64,000 bases of DNA, taken from Chamaecyparis obtusa. Lineage: Eukaryota; Streptophyta; Pinopsida; Cupressales; Cupressaceae. The position numbers were made by a program, and so were the translations under genes. The notes under the pieces are model-generated. The model saw only the letters and a program-made list of their open reading frames with translations. It did not search any database and had not been told where the DNA came from. The DNA lies in the NCBI GenBank assembly GCA_027943335.1, contig BSBK01004078.1, positions 1,458,001-1,522,000 of the forward strand. Reading direction: 5' to 3'. Below, piece after piece: positions 25,173-35,905 of this stretch (position 1 is its first letter; every line of letters starts with the position of its first letter).

Positions 25173-25648
25173 AAACCATGCAACACTCCAAAACATCACA
25201 AGTATTCACCATGAAAACAATGATGAATCAAGAGTAATTTTGGCAGTATTTTAGCAACAATTCAAGTCTCCCCTTTACTAATGATTTAAGAAAGCCTTAT
25301 ATAGAGGCTCTAAGTACAATGAGTGGCATAGATTGATCCAAGATCAACGGCCAAGATTATACCAACACAACCCTAATGTAACTACCAGCTACAAGCATTA
25401 AATGCTATCAAAACCATGCAACACTCCAAAACATCACAAGTATTCACCATGAAAACAATGATGAATCAAGAGTAATTTTGGCAGTATTTTGGCAACAATT
25501 CAAGTCTCCCCTTTACTAATGATTTAAGAAAGCCTTATATAGAGGCTCTAAGTACAATGAGTGGCATAGATTGATCCAAGATCAACGGCCAAGATTATAC
25601 CAACACAACCCTAATGTAACTACCAGCTACAAGCATTAAATGCTATCC
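25173..25648 (-). repeat. 238-bp near-identical tandem duplication containing the TATA block
   Basis: The unit beginning AAACCATGCAACACTCCAAA at 25173 is repeated at 25411 with about one base difference (TATTTTAGC versus TATTTTGGC). Each copy holds CCTTATATAGAGGCTC, i.e. TATATAAGG on the minus strand (25295-25303 and 25533-25541). The element therefore has two consecutive promoter copies. Confidence 0.9.
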
Positions 25649-26852
25649 AATGACAATAAGGTACCAATCCATGGGCCAATTAGAAAATTACATTGCCTTT
25701 TGAATACATATCCATTTGAGGATTGACCGATGAGATAATTCATTGTGGAAAATCACTAAATGCAATCCAAATGTACACTTGGAATAACTTGATTAGATTA
25801 ACTGGACATGACAAGTTGGAATCCTCTGATTGATCGGAGATGAGTGGGTGCCACCTCAGCATGCTTATCTTGCAATCTTTGTTTCAACTCCACTTCTCCA
25901 TCCTTCTAGCCTTGGAAATATTCTCATTGACATGTCCTTGAAATTGCTTGTAATTCTTTTTTGCTAGCTTGATGAACGAATTGCAAATGCCTTGTTGATG
26001 CTCCTATATTGATCTTGGTGTAGGAATCATCCTTGGACATGAAGGGGCTTGACCTTGAGCATTCTCTTTCTAGTCATCTCCATGTTGAAAATTTTGAAAT
26101 CACTTCTTTCTCCATGTATCCTCTTAATATTGCAACAACTCCTTGACCTTGAACTGTTCAGCTTCATTTCATTGCAAAACCAGAAAACACTTGTCTTAAG
26201 TTGGTAAAATGGCAAACATGAGAAAAATTAGATATTCTTATGACTAAACAACTCTTCCTAATAATATGATTTCAACTTAAGATGGGAGTTGCATTTGGAT
26301 CGAAGAATTTCTCTTGTTTACAATCATAACTTTGTCATAAAACAATCTTCTGATTTGAATTTTGATTTCCAATTTTCTGAGTCTCAACATTCAATTTCTA
26401 TTGCAAAACACCCAGCAGGTGCTTGGTTTTATGATTTTGTCCTTGCAAACTTGCTTCTAAGTCTTGATCTGATTGAAAGCCAATGAATTTTCTGATTTCC
26501 AGCCTCTATCCTCTAATTTTCGCACTTACAATGATCTTCTCTGCTTTTGGAGACTTGTTTGATTTGCATTGATGATTTGAAAATGGAGTATTGCATTTTT
26601 CCTTTATAGGCTTTGATCTAAAAGTCACTAACCCAGCCATAAGGGTTTAATTTAATTGCAATTCGCTTAATCTTCATGGAGGCCAACCCTGATTCTGATT
26701 GAATTTGCCACTTAATTTCTCCTTGGCCGACTTGTTTTAAATATCATTCACTTTGCAACTTAATTTTTCCCTTGGTAGATTTGCCTCAAGAGCTCGCACT
26801 AGTTTGAAATTGCTTTAATGAAGGGCGGAAATCTAAGGGATGTTGGAACAAA

Positions 26853-28445
26853 GTTCCAAAGGTGGTCGGAATTCCAATCCCCCTTGGAAATTTATTCTGA
26901 GGGAGGTCGGACTTTTGACCTCCTTTGGAATTCATCCCAAAGGTTGTTAAGTATACACCCCTTCAAAACAGCATCATTATTTTTCTTGCTAATTCGAATT
27001 TTTGGTTTGCAATCCATTTTCTCCATTCCATGGTTTGGTCCTCACACTTGGAAATCAACTTTTTCTCCATTTGCTAATCAATCTTCTCTCTTGATTGCTT
27101 GGTTTTTACCTTGATAAATTGATGCAGAAGCATCCAGGGTGTAAGAGCAATCTTATATCACCCTAAAATATTGCCTAGTTTTTCAATAAGAGCTATTTTG
27201 GGCAGGGTTTACTATTTTTAGTAAGTTTTTTGGATTGTTCCAATTACTTCCCTAGAGGTTCATTTTGGATATATAAGCATGCCAGAAAACTTTCGCGACA
27301 AGATCAAGTCCGGTTTTGAAGATATTGAATTTTCTGTTTTGATGGGGTGGTACAAAAACTTTGAACTCGATTTTGAAGGCCTTAGAGCCTCCAGTTTCAA
27401 TACAAAAAAAGATTCAAGTTTCAATACAAAAAAAGAAGAGAGAAAAATCACTTAGGCGGGAAATTGAACTGTTGGGCACCAAAATGGGAAAGTTTCACTT
27501 TCTAGAATATTCTACGGCAGTTATTGGTGCTACATATATAGGAATGAAGGTGGGTTTCGGACTCGGTTCCAAAAGGGTAGTTTGTGGCTTTGTCTTGCAG
27601 ATTATTGTAATGAAAATGCCCATGTGGCTGTAGCATGTTACTTTTCTGAATATTGTAATGTTATTTCATTGAAGATAATAGAAAACAAGTGTTTTTGTTC
27701 GTGCAATTTTCTGTTTATTTCCCTGTTGTGTTGTGTGTGTTTGGGTTAGTAAGGGGAATACCCTTCATCATAGATTCAGATCTGATTGTAAACATTTGAA
27801 TTTTCTTGTCGAATTGCCCAGATTTCTTCGTCACAATGCTTGGATTCTGATTTCAAAGGCATCAATTTTGGTTTGGTCTTAAAAATCACTTGCCAAAACT
27901 TGGGCAGAAAACAAAGGGGACTTGGAATTCAATTCCAAGGGAGGTCGGAAATCCGACCTTCCTTGGAGTTTTCCAAGAGGTCGGAAATCCGACCTTCCTT
28001 GGAATTTTCCAAGAGGTCAATCACACAAAATGTTCTACATGTTGAAACATGTCATTGCCAATTTCAGATTTCATTTTGAATTTGTTGGATTGTTCTTTTG
28101 AATGCACATTGGATCTCTCTCATTTCATCTTAACTATTGGCATAGCTCAGATCAGTCTTCAAATGTGGTTTGCATTTCATGATTTCAAGGGCTTGGTCAT
28201 TTCCTTTCAACACTGAAGGCTAGGTGCTTGTCTAAACATGGTGGTTGAGATCAAAATGCTTGCAAACTTGCATGAAACCTCGTAACATTGCCCAAATTTC
28301 CCCTTGATTCAAAGTTATCATCTTTTCATGAAGGCGAACTTGATGGCAACCTTGGAAATCAGTTCCAAACCAGGTCAGATTTCCAACCTTGCTTGGAAAT
28401 TTATTCCAAAGCAGGTCAGATTTCTGACCTTGCTTAGAATTTTCC
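26853..28445. repeat. Dispersed GGTCGGAAATCCGACC hairpin modules
   Basis: Three clusters (about 26860-26940, 27925-28015 and 28345-28445) repeat the pattern TTGGAA ... AGGTCGGAAATCCGACCT ... CTTGGAATTTTCCAA, with variants such as AGGTCAGATTTCTGACCT. Each core is a near-palindrome able to form a short stem. No ORF uses them. Confidence 0.65.
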
Positions 28446-29031
28446 AAGTTAGGCAACTTTCAAAAAAATTAGCTAAGTGTGAAACATTAACTTGCAAACC
28501 ACCAATTTCATTTTGTTTTCTTGATCTTGCTTCATAAATTCAAATCAGAATTTCAATCATTACAATTGGAATTCAATCATTAAAACACAAATCTTCTCTT
28601 TTGATCAAACCTTGCATTAGTGTTGCACGAAAGTTTTAATTTTGTCAATGTGAAATCAGAACAACACTTAGCCTTTTGTTGAGCATTTTCATCAATCTGC
28701 AAATCATAGTTTAGACAAGGTTTGGAATTGTGTATCCAAGATAGATCAAAGATTCAAATTGTGCAAGTGCATAGAAATTCAATTTGAGGGCAAATCACAA
28801 TCTTGACCAATTGTTGGATCAAGACTTGACAACTTTAAACTCACCTCATGATTCAAGTTTGCCACTAGACATCATCTTAACTCAGACCTTGCTCAAACTT
28901 CACATTTTATCAACCTTGAGGTTTCAAAAGTCATTGCCAAACCTAGACTAAGCCAACTAACTACTCTACTACCAAGCGAAAAGAGGGGGTCCCCATTTGC
29001 GATGGGGCAATGGTGTGAAAAGGTCACAATA

Positions 29032-29345
29032 GGTACCAGAGATGAGCATTGAATTTGAAGACTACACTATCACTGATGATTTCTATATGACTGGGATTGC
29101 TGATTCTGATATAATATTAGGAATTCAATGGTTGCATTCTCTTGGTTGATACAATTAGGATTTCCAGCAGATGCAATTGGAGTTCATGGTGGATGGGGAA
29201 AGGATAGCACTCAAGGCTTTGGTGGATGAAGCATCAAACATAGAGACAACTAAACACTTGAGCATTCCCTTTGGCATTCAAGTCTCTTGCAAAGATATGT
29301 GAGATTCGGTTCTTGATACAGTTCAAAGAATTAGAGCTTCTACCA
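29032..29345 (+). pseudogene. Ty3/gypsy protease tail
   Basis: This resumes the retropepsin after element B: VPEMSIEFEDYTITDDFYM, then ADSDIILGIQWLHSLG, the conserved ILGI.WL block at the end of plant gypsy proteases. Stops follow near 29145. No reverse transcriptase is recognisable downstream. Confidence 0.8.
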
Positions 29346-31271
29346 TATTAAAAGCCTTTCAGTAGCTTGAAGGGTTCAAAATTCAAATTTAGCGAAATCC
29401 TGATCACCACACAAAAGTCTCCCTCTTGTTATATGCTCTCCAGTGTTACAGCCAATTTCATAATATATGGCTCTCATTCTTAGGGAGTAAACAGTTATTA
29501 ACTTAAATGACATCCTTTAGCAGTTGTAGACTTAATCTTCAAATGAAAGGATGAAGTCCCCATCACAGTAGCATGTTCCATTCACTAAAGAAGCTTGATC
29601 TATATTGAGCTCAAAGAAGATTTGCAGGTTTATAATGAAACCACATCAAACAAAATTGCAGAGACAAAAGCGACTCTGGAAGGAAACATCTACAATCTTA
29701 CTGAAAATTTCAAAGATTTTAAGGGATAGATGATCAACCTCGACTCTGTTTATGAGAAGTTTATGCTAAACTTTGGACTTCGGAGAGTTGGATAAAGTGA
29801 AGTTTGGTAGGGGGGGATTGACTACTTGTATGTACTGTTTAGAAACTTAGACCATGAAATGACTATTCCTCTAGTGTTATTATTGTACTTGACTTGACTG
29901 GCTTGTTTCTATTCAGGTGCTCATTTTAAATTGCATGGACCTTTCCATTAGTGGGGACCAATGATCTCTCTGTTTGCAGATTTATTTCCTATATTCGTAG
30001 CCAATTCTAATGGAGATGTCATAAATGACCTACTTTCACAGAGGCAGCCAAAGAGATTTCTTTTTTCTGTTATGTTTTAATAATACAATATTAGAATGTG
30101 ATTTGCAGGATTCCCAATTCAGAAAGAAAAAAAAACTAACTTCTGTGATGCAATCCAACCTGGAAAGAGAAGATTGGCTCAAATCAATAATTCACCACTT
30201 GATGATCTAGAGGTTAGAAAATCACACAAAGAGCTAGACCGACTAACCTCATAAAAGACAAATAACTGTACATGCAAAATCAAGACTTGACTATAATGAT
30301 TGTTGAATGCACTTTCAGGTGTATTTATAATGCAAGGCAGGTGTAATTCAACACTAAAGAGGCCATCTACAAGTTCAAGGAAAATCCTTCACATGATCAT
30401 CAATGAAATGCAAAAGGTTTTGCATGGGAGAAAATCTGAATTGGATAATAGTAAAAAGGTTTGGGGATATTTCATGTGACACATCAAGTATGTGTGTGTT
30501 GTCCTACAGTGATAATGCATGTACATCCAAGGAGAAAATCAACCAATCTATAAATCTAGGGTTAAGGTAACAAGTAATGGTAGGAAGTATTTTATCTAGA
30601 CCACGGGAACACCATACTGATTATATTACTTCTGAAAGAGCTAAAAACTTGACATTGACATGTCCTAAGGGACTTGTCAATAGTACATAAGCTTAAGAAA
30701 TAAGTAAGGCTTGTCATAGCTATGTTATAGTGTAGCTTCGTTCAAATATAGATGATCTTTGAGTTAAAATTTGCATGGCCGAGTCCCAAAATTTTGGCCT
30801 TGCCAATGAAGAAATTCATTATTAGATCTAGATCAAAACAAATAAATTTTATTGTTATGATGTCTAACAATCTTTTATTAAATTATCACAACCACAAGTA
30901 GGTGCCAATTTACTATACCCCAGGGATACAGCTATTTTAGCATTAATTGTTTGCAAGCAAATACTATACTAGGGAAGACATACTGCCACCTTACCCAAAC
31001 ACTAATGTAATTATATTGGGGATACTGCTGTTCTAGCCTTCATAATTAACAAGCAAATATCATAGTAGGAAAGACAAACTAACATCTAGCCAATCATTGT
31101 TGTATCTCATGCTGTATATATCTTCAGTGCTAGTTGCAATACATATATGTTCAAACATAGAACATGATGAGTCCGGTTCTTTAGCTTTTGTAGCTCATAA
31201 GAGATGCCAGACAATGATTGGTGAAGTTAGTCCTTCAACTTTCATAGCTCTAGTGATGGAAGGATTTTCAC
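29346..31271. other. Intron segment, no gene recognised
   Basis: It may contain the decayed 3' end of the gypsy element; GGTAGGGGGGATTGA near 29808 looks like a polypurine tract. A degenerate duplication of about 90 bp lies at 30915-31080 (GGGATACAGCTATTTTAGC and GGGGATACTGCTGTTCTAGC). The short ORFs show no domain. Confidence 0.4.
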
Positions 31272-31473
31272 TTACGATCTCCCCGATGCATGGGGCATCA
31301 TAGCCCTAAAGTCATTAGGACTATATGAGTATGATAAGATTACCCAATAAGCAAACCAAAGGGAAGCAGCAAATCCAAACAGTTCCATCTTAAATATTGC
31401 TACCGAGTCTGAATGACCTAGGAAAACAACAAATTCAATCATAAGAATGGCATATTTTTCTTGTAGTGCCCAC
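31272..31473 (-). other. Exon-like open frame of unknown origin, interrupted by the LTR element
   Basis: A minus-strand frame reads WALQEKYAILMIEFVVFLG, then SDSVAIFKMELFGFAASLWF, with hydrophobic, helix-like character. If the 31474-35072 element and one CCCAC copy are removed, the same frame stays open to the right for at least another 20 codons (35078-35140). I do not recognise the protein. It could be a relic of a membrane-protein gene or chance. It lies inside the LRAT intron and is not needed for that gene. Confidence 0.25.
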
Positions 31474-31721
31474 TGTTGGGATGTGAAGCCCAACGGTCAC
31501 ATCACCATTCGTTTTCTCCCATCTCTTTGTATTCAAAGAGCTCTCTATAAATGATTGTGTGCAGTCTATGTACATTGTAATTGGAGATTTGAATAATAGA
31601 GTTATTCCCTGCTTGAATGTGGATGTAGGCAATTGCCAAACCACTATAAATATTGTGTTTATTGTGATCCGTCTTCTTTGCTTCTATTTTATTTCGTTTC
31701 TCTGCTTGTTTTAAATTTACA
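31474..31721 (+). repeat. 5' LTR of the gene-capture element
   Basis: Starts TGTTGGGATGTGAAGCCCAAC and ends TTAAATTTACA. It contains CTCTCTATAAATGATTG, a TATA box, at about 31540. Compared with the 3' LTR it shows scattered substitutions and a 9-bp length difference near its end. Confidence 0.92.
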
Positions 31722-31723
31722 AT

Positions 31724-31736
31724 TGGTATCAGAGCC
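31724..31736 (+). promoter_or_regulatory. Primer-binding site, initiator Met-tRNA type
   Basis: TGGTATCAGAGCC lies two bases after the 5' LTR, as expected for a plant Copia-type element. Confidence 0.9.
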
Positions 31737-31755
31737 AAGGTGTGGTTGAGCAGAG

Positions 31756-32436
31756 GTGAAAGAAGATGAAGTTGATTTTATCATAGACGAATTTCTTGGA
31801 AATTTAGGCTCGGTAGAGAGTGATGTTGTGCCTGTGAAAACTAAAAGAGTTCACCATATGCATTGGTGGGATGGCTGGGAAAACAAGCCTAAATCTGAAG
31901 CAAAAGAAGATTTAGAAGCTCTCAACTTTGAGCTCAGTGCAATTATTGAACGTTCAGGTGATGCGCAACATAGGAAAGCCATCATGGAAGAATTGCGAAA
32001 GAGGGCAAAGGCAGACAAGACTGGCAAGTCTGTAAAGGACCTGGTTTCCGTCATTTATGAAATGGTTTCTTTTACTTCTGGCTTCAGCCTTGATGATCCA
32101 AATGCTTTTGCTTCTAAAGTTCATAGGATATTGCAGCTAGAGCTTGATTCTGGCAAGGGCTCTTCTAGTGTCGAAGAGGACAAAGATATAATGGCTGGAA
32201 TGATTAAAGATGCAGCTGGTACAAAAGATGATGCAATTGTTGCAAATGAGGATACCCAAGTGGAGGTGTGGGATCACCGTCTACTGTTTTGTGTTCCTGA
32301 TTCTGGAGAGAACACATGGGTAAGAGATGTTTTGCAAGAATCTTCTATGACAATGTTAGATTCTTCAATGTCCTCATCATTCAGAGGCAACAACAATGAA
32401 CATGGTTTCTCTATATCCGAACCAAGCAATCACTAG
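31756..32436 (+). CDS. Element ORF 1 (226 codons) with an HSP90 C-terminal-like segment
   Basis: This is an uninterrupted frame directly after the primer site; the listed start is a GTG, so the true start is uncertain. Residues ~79-131 (31990-32148) read ELRKRAKADKTGKSVKDLV, then TSGFSLDDPNAFASKVHRIL. This matches the C-terminal helical region of HSP90 chaperones, where SVKDLV, TSGF.L.DP..FA and HR are conserved. The N-terminal 50 residues (including HHMHWWDGW) and the acidic C-terminus are unrecognised. The frame is intact while the rest of the element is decayed. It may be a chimeric protein encoded by the element or a lucky open frame. HSP90 function is not expected from such a short piece. 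Confidence 0.55.
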   Translation: MKEDEVDFIIDEFLGNLGSVESDVVPVKTKRVHHMHWWDGWENKPKSEAKEDLEALNFELSAIIERSGDAQHRKAIMEELRKRAKADKTGKSVKDLVSVIYEMVSFTSGFSLDDPNAFASKVHRILQLELDSGKGSSSVEEDKDIMAGMIKDAAGTKDDAIVANEDTQVEVWDHRLLFCVPDSGENTWVRDVLQESSMTMLDSSMSSSFRGNNNEHGFSISEPSNH

Positions 32437-32733
32437 CTTTCGTCTGGACAAGAACAACCCACTGGACATGCAGATAACAACAATGATTCAAGACAGTGCT
32501 CTGTTCATTCAAGCCAAATTTCCAAATCGACCTCCATCGCAGGTGTCACTACGCATGGCTCTTGGCTTGAGAGGACTCCCCATGACTTGACTCTCTCTCC
32601 CCAACCTGCAGGCGGTGGCGCTACTTTTGGGGATAGCGTCACAGATCAAAGACAGTCCCTCACCCCTCACACACTTGGTTGTATTAACAAGCGTAACGAG
32701 CTAGAGGCTTGTGTTGAGACATCACTGCCTCCC

Positions 32734-33255
32734 CTTTCGGAGCAATTGCTCCAGAGAATTAATGAATTGGAGGCAAGCCATGCCCATCTCAAAGAAGAGA
32801 TGTCTAAATTGCTTGGCTATAACACACCCAAGCTAGAAGAAGGATCAAAGTTGCATTCCTCTGTAGCAGCCGAACCGAGGCTGCTATTATAGTCCAACAA
32901 CTTTGAAAAAATTCGGCGCTCCAGCACCCCAAAAAGGGCTCGCCATACATCTGTGCATCACAGGGGGTAGAGGTTACTGCCCTCGGCACAAAGATCACAT
33001 TCAGTGTCTCTGCAGCGAACACGGATGGCAGCATCCAAAAGGTCTAGTTTCGATGCTCGGCAGAAAAGAGGGCAAAATCTGCCTCATAGGCATCAGGAAT
33101 CTCCCTTACAGCAGGAATTGTCAGAGAATACGTTTCCAAGTGAATTAATAGACAGACACTATATCAACATTCTTCAGTCCTTGGGGCTAGCAGTTCACAT
33201 ATTCAAGCACACAAGAGAAATAACATATTGGAATCGCTTTGCAGAGTGGCTGCTT
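32734..33255 (+). pseudogene. Captured fragment of a PAS-domain Raf-like protein kinase
   Basis: One frame, with TAG stops at 32890 and near 32974, first reads LSEQLLQRINELEASHAHLK, a coiled-coil start. It then reads RRSSTPKRARH and RSHSVSLQR, and finally DRHYINILQSLGLAVHIF, TREITYWNRFAEWLL (33139-33255). That order (coiled coil, Ser/Arg-rich linker, PAS beginning with a YWN..AE block) is the N-terminus of plant PAS-containing Raf-like MAPKKKs. The PAS is cut after about 38 residues and the kinase domain is absent. Introns are not apparent, consistent with capture from mRNA, though this needs the donor gene to prove. Confidence 0.65.
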
Positions 33256-33846
33256 GTGTTGGAGAGTGCTATTCATCCTATAAGGATTGTTTTCGAGGCT
33301 ATAAAAGGTCTTTATGATACAATGAAGCAACAAGCACTTGCAGACCAGAGAAGAGCTCTGAAGGAGCGGGCCATGACCATTGCCAATGATTGGAAGTATA
33401 AGATTGATACAGATGCTCATGAAGAGGTGACACAGAAGTGGGTGGGTTCGTTTGTGGAAGAGGAATCACCGAATGGAAGAAGTGACATAGGGGGTGACTT
33501 TAGAAATTTTGTGGGAAGCTGTGTGTTGGAGGGCCCTGTGCTGGAGGAAGAGGAAACAGTGGGTAACGGTGTCATTAGGGAGAATTTGAAAATGGATGAA
33601 GATATAGAGGATTTTACTGGAGACGGGAGCGAGAATTCAGAGATGAATGATGAGATTGCAAATTTGAAGGCAATTAAAGATGAGTCTACCTGTAACAATG
33701 ATGAGGGGCTATTGACAAATAAAGACGGGAAGGCCCAGCGGGAAGTGGAAGTACCAGTACCGCCTGGGGATGTTAGGAAAATTTCAAATCTGGATAATCA
33801 CATTGCATTGGCTGATGAGAGAATTAAAACAGATGCTCGTAATTAG
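33256..33846 (+). pseudogene. Remainder of element ORF 2; possible FRIGIDA-like fragment, then acidic tail
   Basis: Directly after the PAS piece, in the same frame, comes HPIRIVFEAIKGLYDTM and ERAMTIANDWKYKI. This weakly resembles the A.LVLDAI.GFY and A..W..K blocks of FRIGIDA-like proteins. The match is short, so I give it low weight. The rest, to the TAG at 33846, is Glu/Asp/Asn-rich and unassigned. Its last 33 bases (33813-33845) recur at 36699-36731. Confidence 0.3.
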
Positions 33847-34041
33847 TGTCAGAGTCATAGATTGACAGTTAAGAAGTTTCCTAGTTTTGATGGCCAAGCA
33901 GAGTACAACGAGGAAGCCTTTCCAGAGGAGCAACTTACTCTGCAGGAAGTAGAATTGGGTGTAGAGAAGACGCGTGCTCATGCAAGAACAGTCCAAGTAC
34001 CTTGTTGTTTATCCACAACTACATTCTGCAAAGACGAAGAG

Positions 34042-34137
34042 AATGACGTACCATTTTTGTTCCTTGCCCGTGCACTGGATTTGATTACCAACAACTCTAA
34101 CAGAATTGCCATTATGAAAATTTTGAGCAATGGGTTT
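34042..34137 (+). pseudogene. Captured fragment resembling DNA ligase 1
   Basis: Within an open frame at 33862-34194, residues ~61-92 read VPFLFLARALDLITNNSNRI followed by IMKILSNGF. This closely resembles the conserved PFLFLARA.DLI...S.RI.I..IL.N.F block in the N-terminal DNA-binding part of plant DNA ligase 1. Only about 30 residues are present; the catalytic adenylation domain is missing. Flanking residues are not recognised. Confidence 0.55.
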
Positions 34138-34833
34138 GTTCGTGTGACGGGATTTGTTGTCCATGGCGACACCCGCTCACAAAGGGGTGGATAATGTTTT
34201 ATGTTCTTCCGGGTCTGATGTGTGGAGGCAAGACAAACTCATGGAGGATGTGTCGCCCCTGTTTTCTAAAGGTGGAGAGAAGTTGATTGTGGAGGAAGGG
34301 GCAGAAGCAGCCCACTCCACTGTTCTAGGGATAATTCCCAAAAAGCTGAAGCCACAAGGAGATACCCACAGGTGGAATATTGGTGACTCTGTGCTGAAAC
34401 AGAGAACTTTTGATGGTCACCAACACAGTGTTGGTGGCTATGTCCAGGAACAGGGGAGTGTGAATAATCAGTCAACTTAGAACTACTGTGAAACAAAGAT
34501 TTTTTGATGTTTCTGGAAAAATTAGAACTACTATGAGCTACCTTTCAGGATTTATGAATGCTGAGAATCCTTATATGGAAGTGGATGAAGCAGGAATGTT
34601 TTTTGCACCTGCAAGAAGTTGTGTTCTTGGTCATGGTGAATTAGTGCCTGATATAGTAGGAGGAGATGTTTTTTATTCTGATTTGACTTGGAGATAACTA
34701 ATTTGGAGTATGCTGGAACAAAGTCTGGCAACGTTGAGATCTTCTCAAAGCTTAGTTATTCACTGAGATTTGAAATAGGAAGCAGGGGATGCTACACTGC
34801 ATAGCTGTGCTGGCTGGACTTCACGGGGGAGAT

Positions 34834-35072
34834 TGTTGGGATATGAAGCCCAACAGTCACATGACCATTTTTTTTCTCCCATCTCTTCGTACCCGAAGAG
34901 CTCTTTATAAATGACTGTGTGCAGTCTATGTACATTGTAATTGGAGATTTGAATAATACAGTTATTCCCTGCTTGAAAGTGGATGTAGGCAATTGCCAAA
35001 CCACTATAAATATTGTGTTTCATCTTCTTTGTTTCTATTTTAGTTCGTTTCTCTGCTTGTTTTAAATTTACA
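34834..35072 (+). repeat. 3' LTR of the gene-capture element
   Basis: Begins TGTTGGGATATGAAGCCC after the purine tract ACGGGGGAGAT and ends TTTACA, followed by the TSD CCCAC. Slightly shorter than the 5' LTR. Confidence 0.92.
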
Positions 35073-35140
35073 CCCACACACTCAGCATTGACTGGAGCAA
35101 ATGCAATTCGCATGAACTCAAGTTACCTCTTTCCAATGGA

Positions 35141-35905
35141 GGAGTAGTCGGCAATCACGGTTGCTAATTTTTTCAAAAAGCTGTAATTCAAATAAACCAT
35201 CCATCATTTCCAAAAATTGGACTAAAAATCGGTAAATGCTAAATCCCAAACCTAGAACATCAGATTCATGTCATTATAGATAAAGTACCAGTATAAATCA
35301 GAACCAAAAACCAATCAGAAAAACTTAGGAGCTGTGATCCATAATCCATAGGCTGTTACCATCATCGCCGGAAAATTTTTGAAAACTGGAAAATTCTTTA
35401 CAAGTTAGAATCATAGGTGGACCTTATCTTTAACGATATAGTCAAACTGGCATAGTTCATCTGGTGACTTATGCTTAGCTCTTCGCCATGTTTATATCAA
35501 ACGCATGTGATTTTAAATACTTATGCTGACTAGCCGATATAGTTTTTAAAATTTTGTGAGAAACGAGCCAATTGTGAAAAAGTATTCCATAAAAAGTACC
35601 TTGGTCATCAGACAAAATCAAGACACCCTAGTAGAATCAATCTTCAACACACCTAATAATAAACTCAAGCTTAAATGCCCTCGTTCCAGTAAGATCTAAT
35701 GATCAAATAATCAGACTTCCATGAATATAGCAAACAATAGGTAGAAACCTATTACCAAATTTGTTGTGTTACAAGAAAATTCTGAAATGTCCAGACGATG
35801 ATAAATTGCATTGACTGCTACAGACAATTGTATTCACATAGTGATCTTAGAACTGTTAAAAACGCCACAATAAACTAAAGGAAAACAGAGGAGAAAAAAA
35901 AGTAC
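35141..35905. other. 5' end of the LRAT intron, no feature recognised
   Basis: Intronic sequence next to the donor site of exon 1. No repeat or gene was recognised. Confidence 0.5.

Larger units (their letters stand above)
24435..29031 (-). mobile_element. Element B: 4.6-kb insertion with TATTG/CAATA ends, TSD GGTAC
   Basis: Exact GGTAC copies lie at 24430-24434 and 29032-29036, splitting the retropepsin of the gypsy element. The terminal sequences TATTGATGTGAGTTTTGTGACC and GGTGTGAAAAGGTCACAATA are imperfect inverted repeats and match those of element A. No substantial ORF exists. It has a duplicated promoter block and a series of short hairpins. It is most simply a long solo LTR, or an ORF-less relative of element A. 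Confidence 0.78.
16266..29345 (+). mobile_element. Ty3/gypsy element, gag-protease relic split by two nested insertions
   Basis: A primer site (TGGTATCAGAGCTC, 16266-16279) is followed by gag (16324-17042). The reading resumes at 23799 after element A and runs through the zinc-knuckle region into the retropepsin. It is cut again at 24434 by element B and resumes at 29032. Removing each insert together with one TSD copy (AAGGG, GGTAC) restores continuous homology, which fixes the order: gypsy first, A and B later. Reverse transcriptase and integrase are not found after 29345. A polypurine-like GGTAGGGGGGATTGA near 29808 may mark the 3' end. LTRs were not matched to each other. Confidence 0.8.
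31474..35072 (+). mobile_element. Non-autonomous LTR retrotransposon carrying captured host-gene fragments, 3.6 kb, TSD CCCAC
   Basis: LTRs of 248 bp (31474-31721) and 239 bp (34834-35072) begin TGTTGGGAT and end TTTACA. The primer site is at 31724 and the polypurine tract ACGGGGGAGAT precedes the 3' LTR. CCCAC is duplicated at 31469-31473 and 35073-35077. No gag, protease, integrase or reverse transcriptase is seen. Instead the 3.1-kb interior holds sense-strand fragments resembling HSP90, a PAS-containing Raf-like kinase and DNA ligase 1, with intron-like sequence not evident. The layout resembles maize Bs1, a known gene-transducing element; whether the fragments came by RNA recombination is inference. 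Confidence 0.92.
7840..35905 (-). other. 28,066-bp intron of the LRAT gene
   Basis: The intron runs on the minus strand from donor GTACTT (35905 downward) to acceptor TTTTTCAG (ending at 7840). It is a GT-AG intron that splits a glycine codon after its first base. Inside it are at least six transposon insertions, five with exact 5-bp TSDs. The splice is inferred from the reading phase (94 + 677 nt = 257 codons including stop) and from restoring the conserved HHG-IYIG block; no transcript was available to me. Confidence 0.82.
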
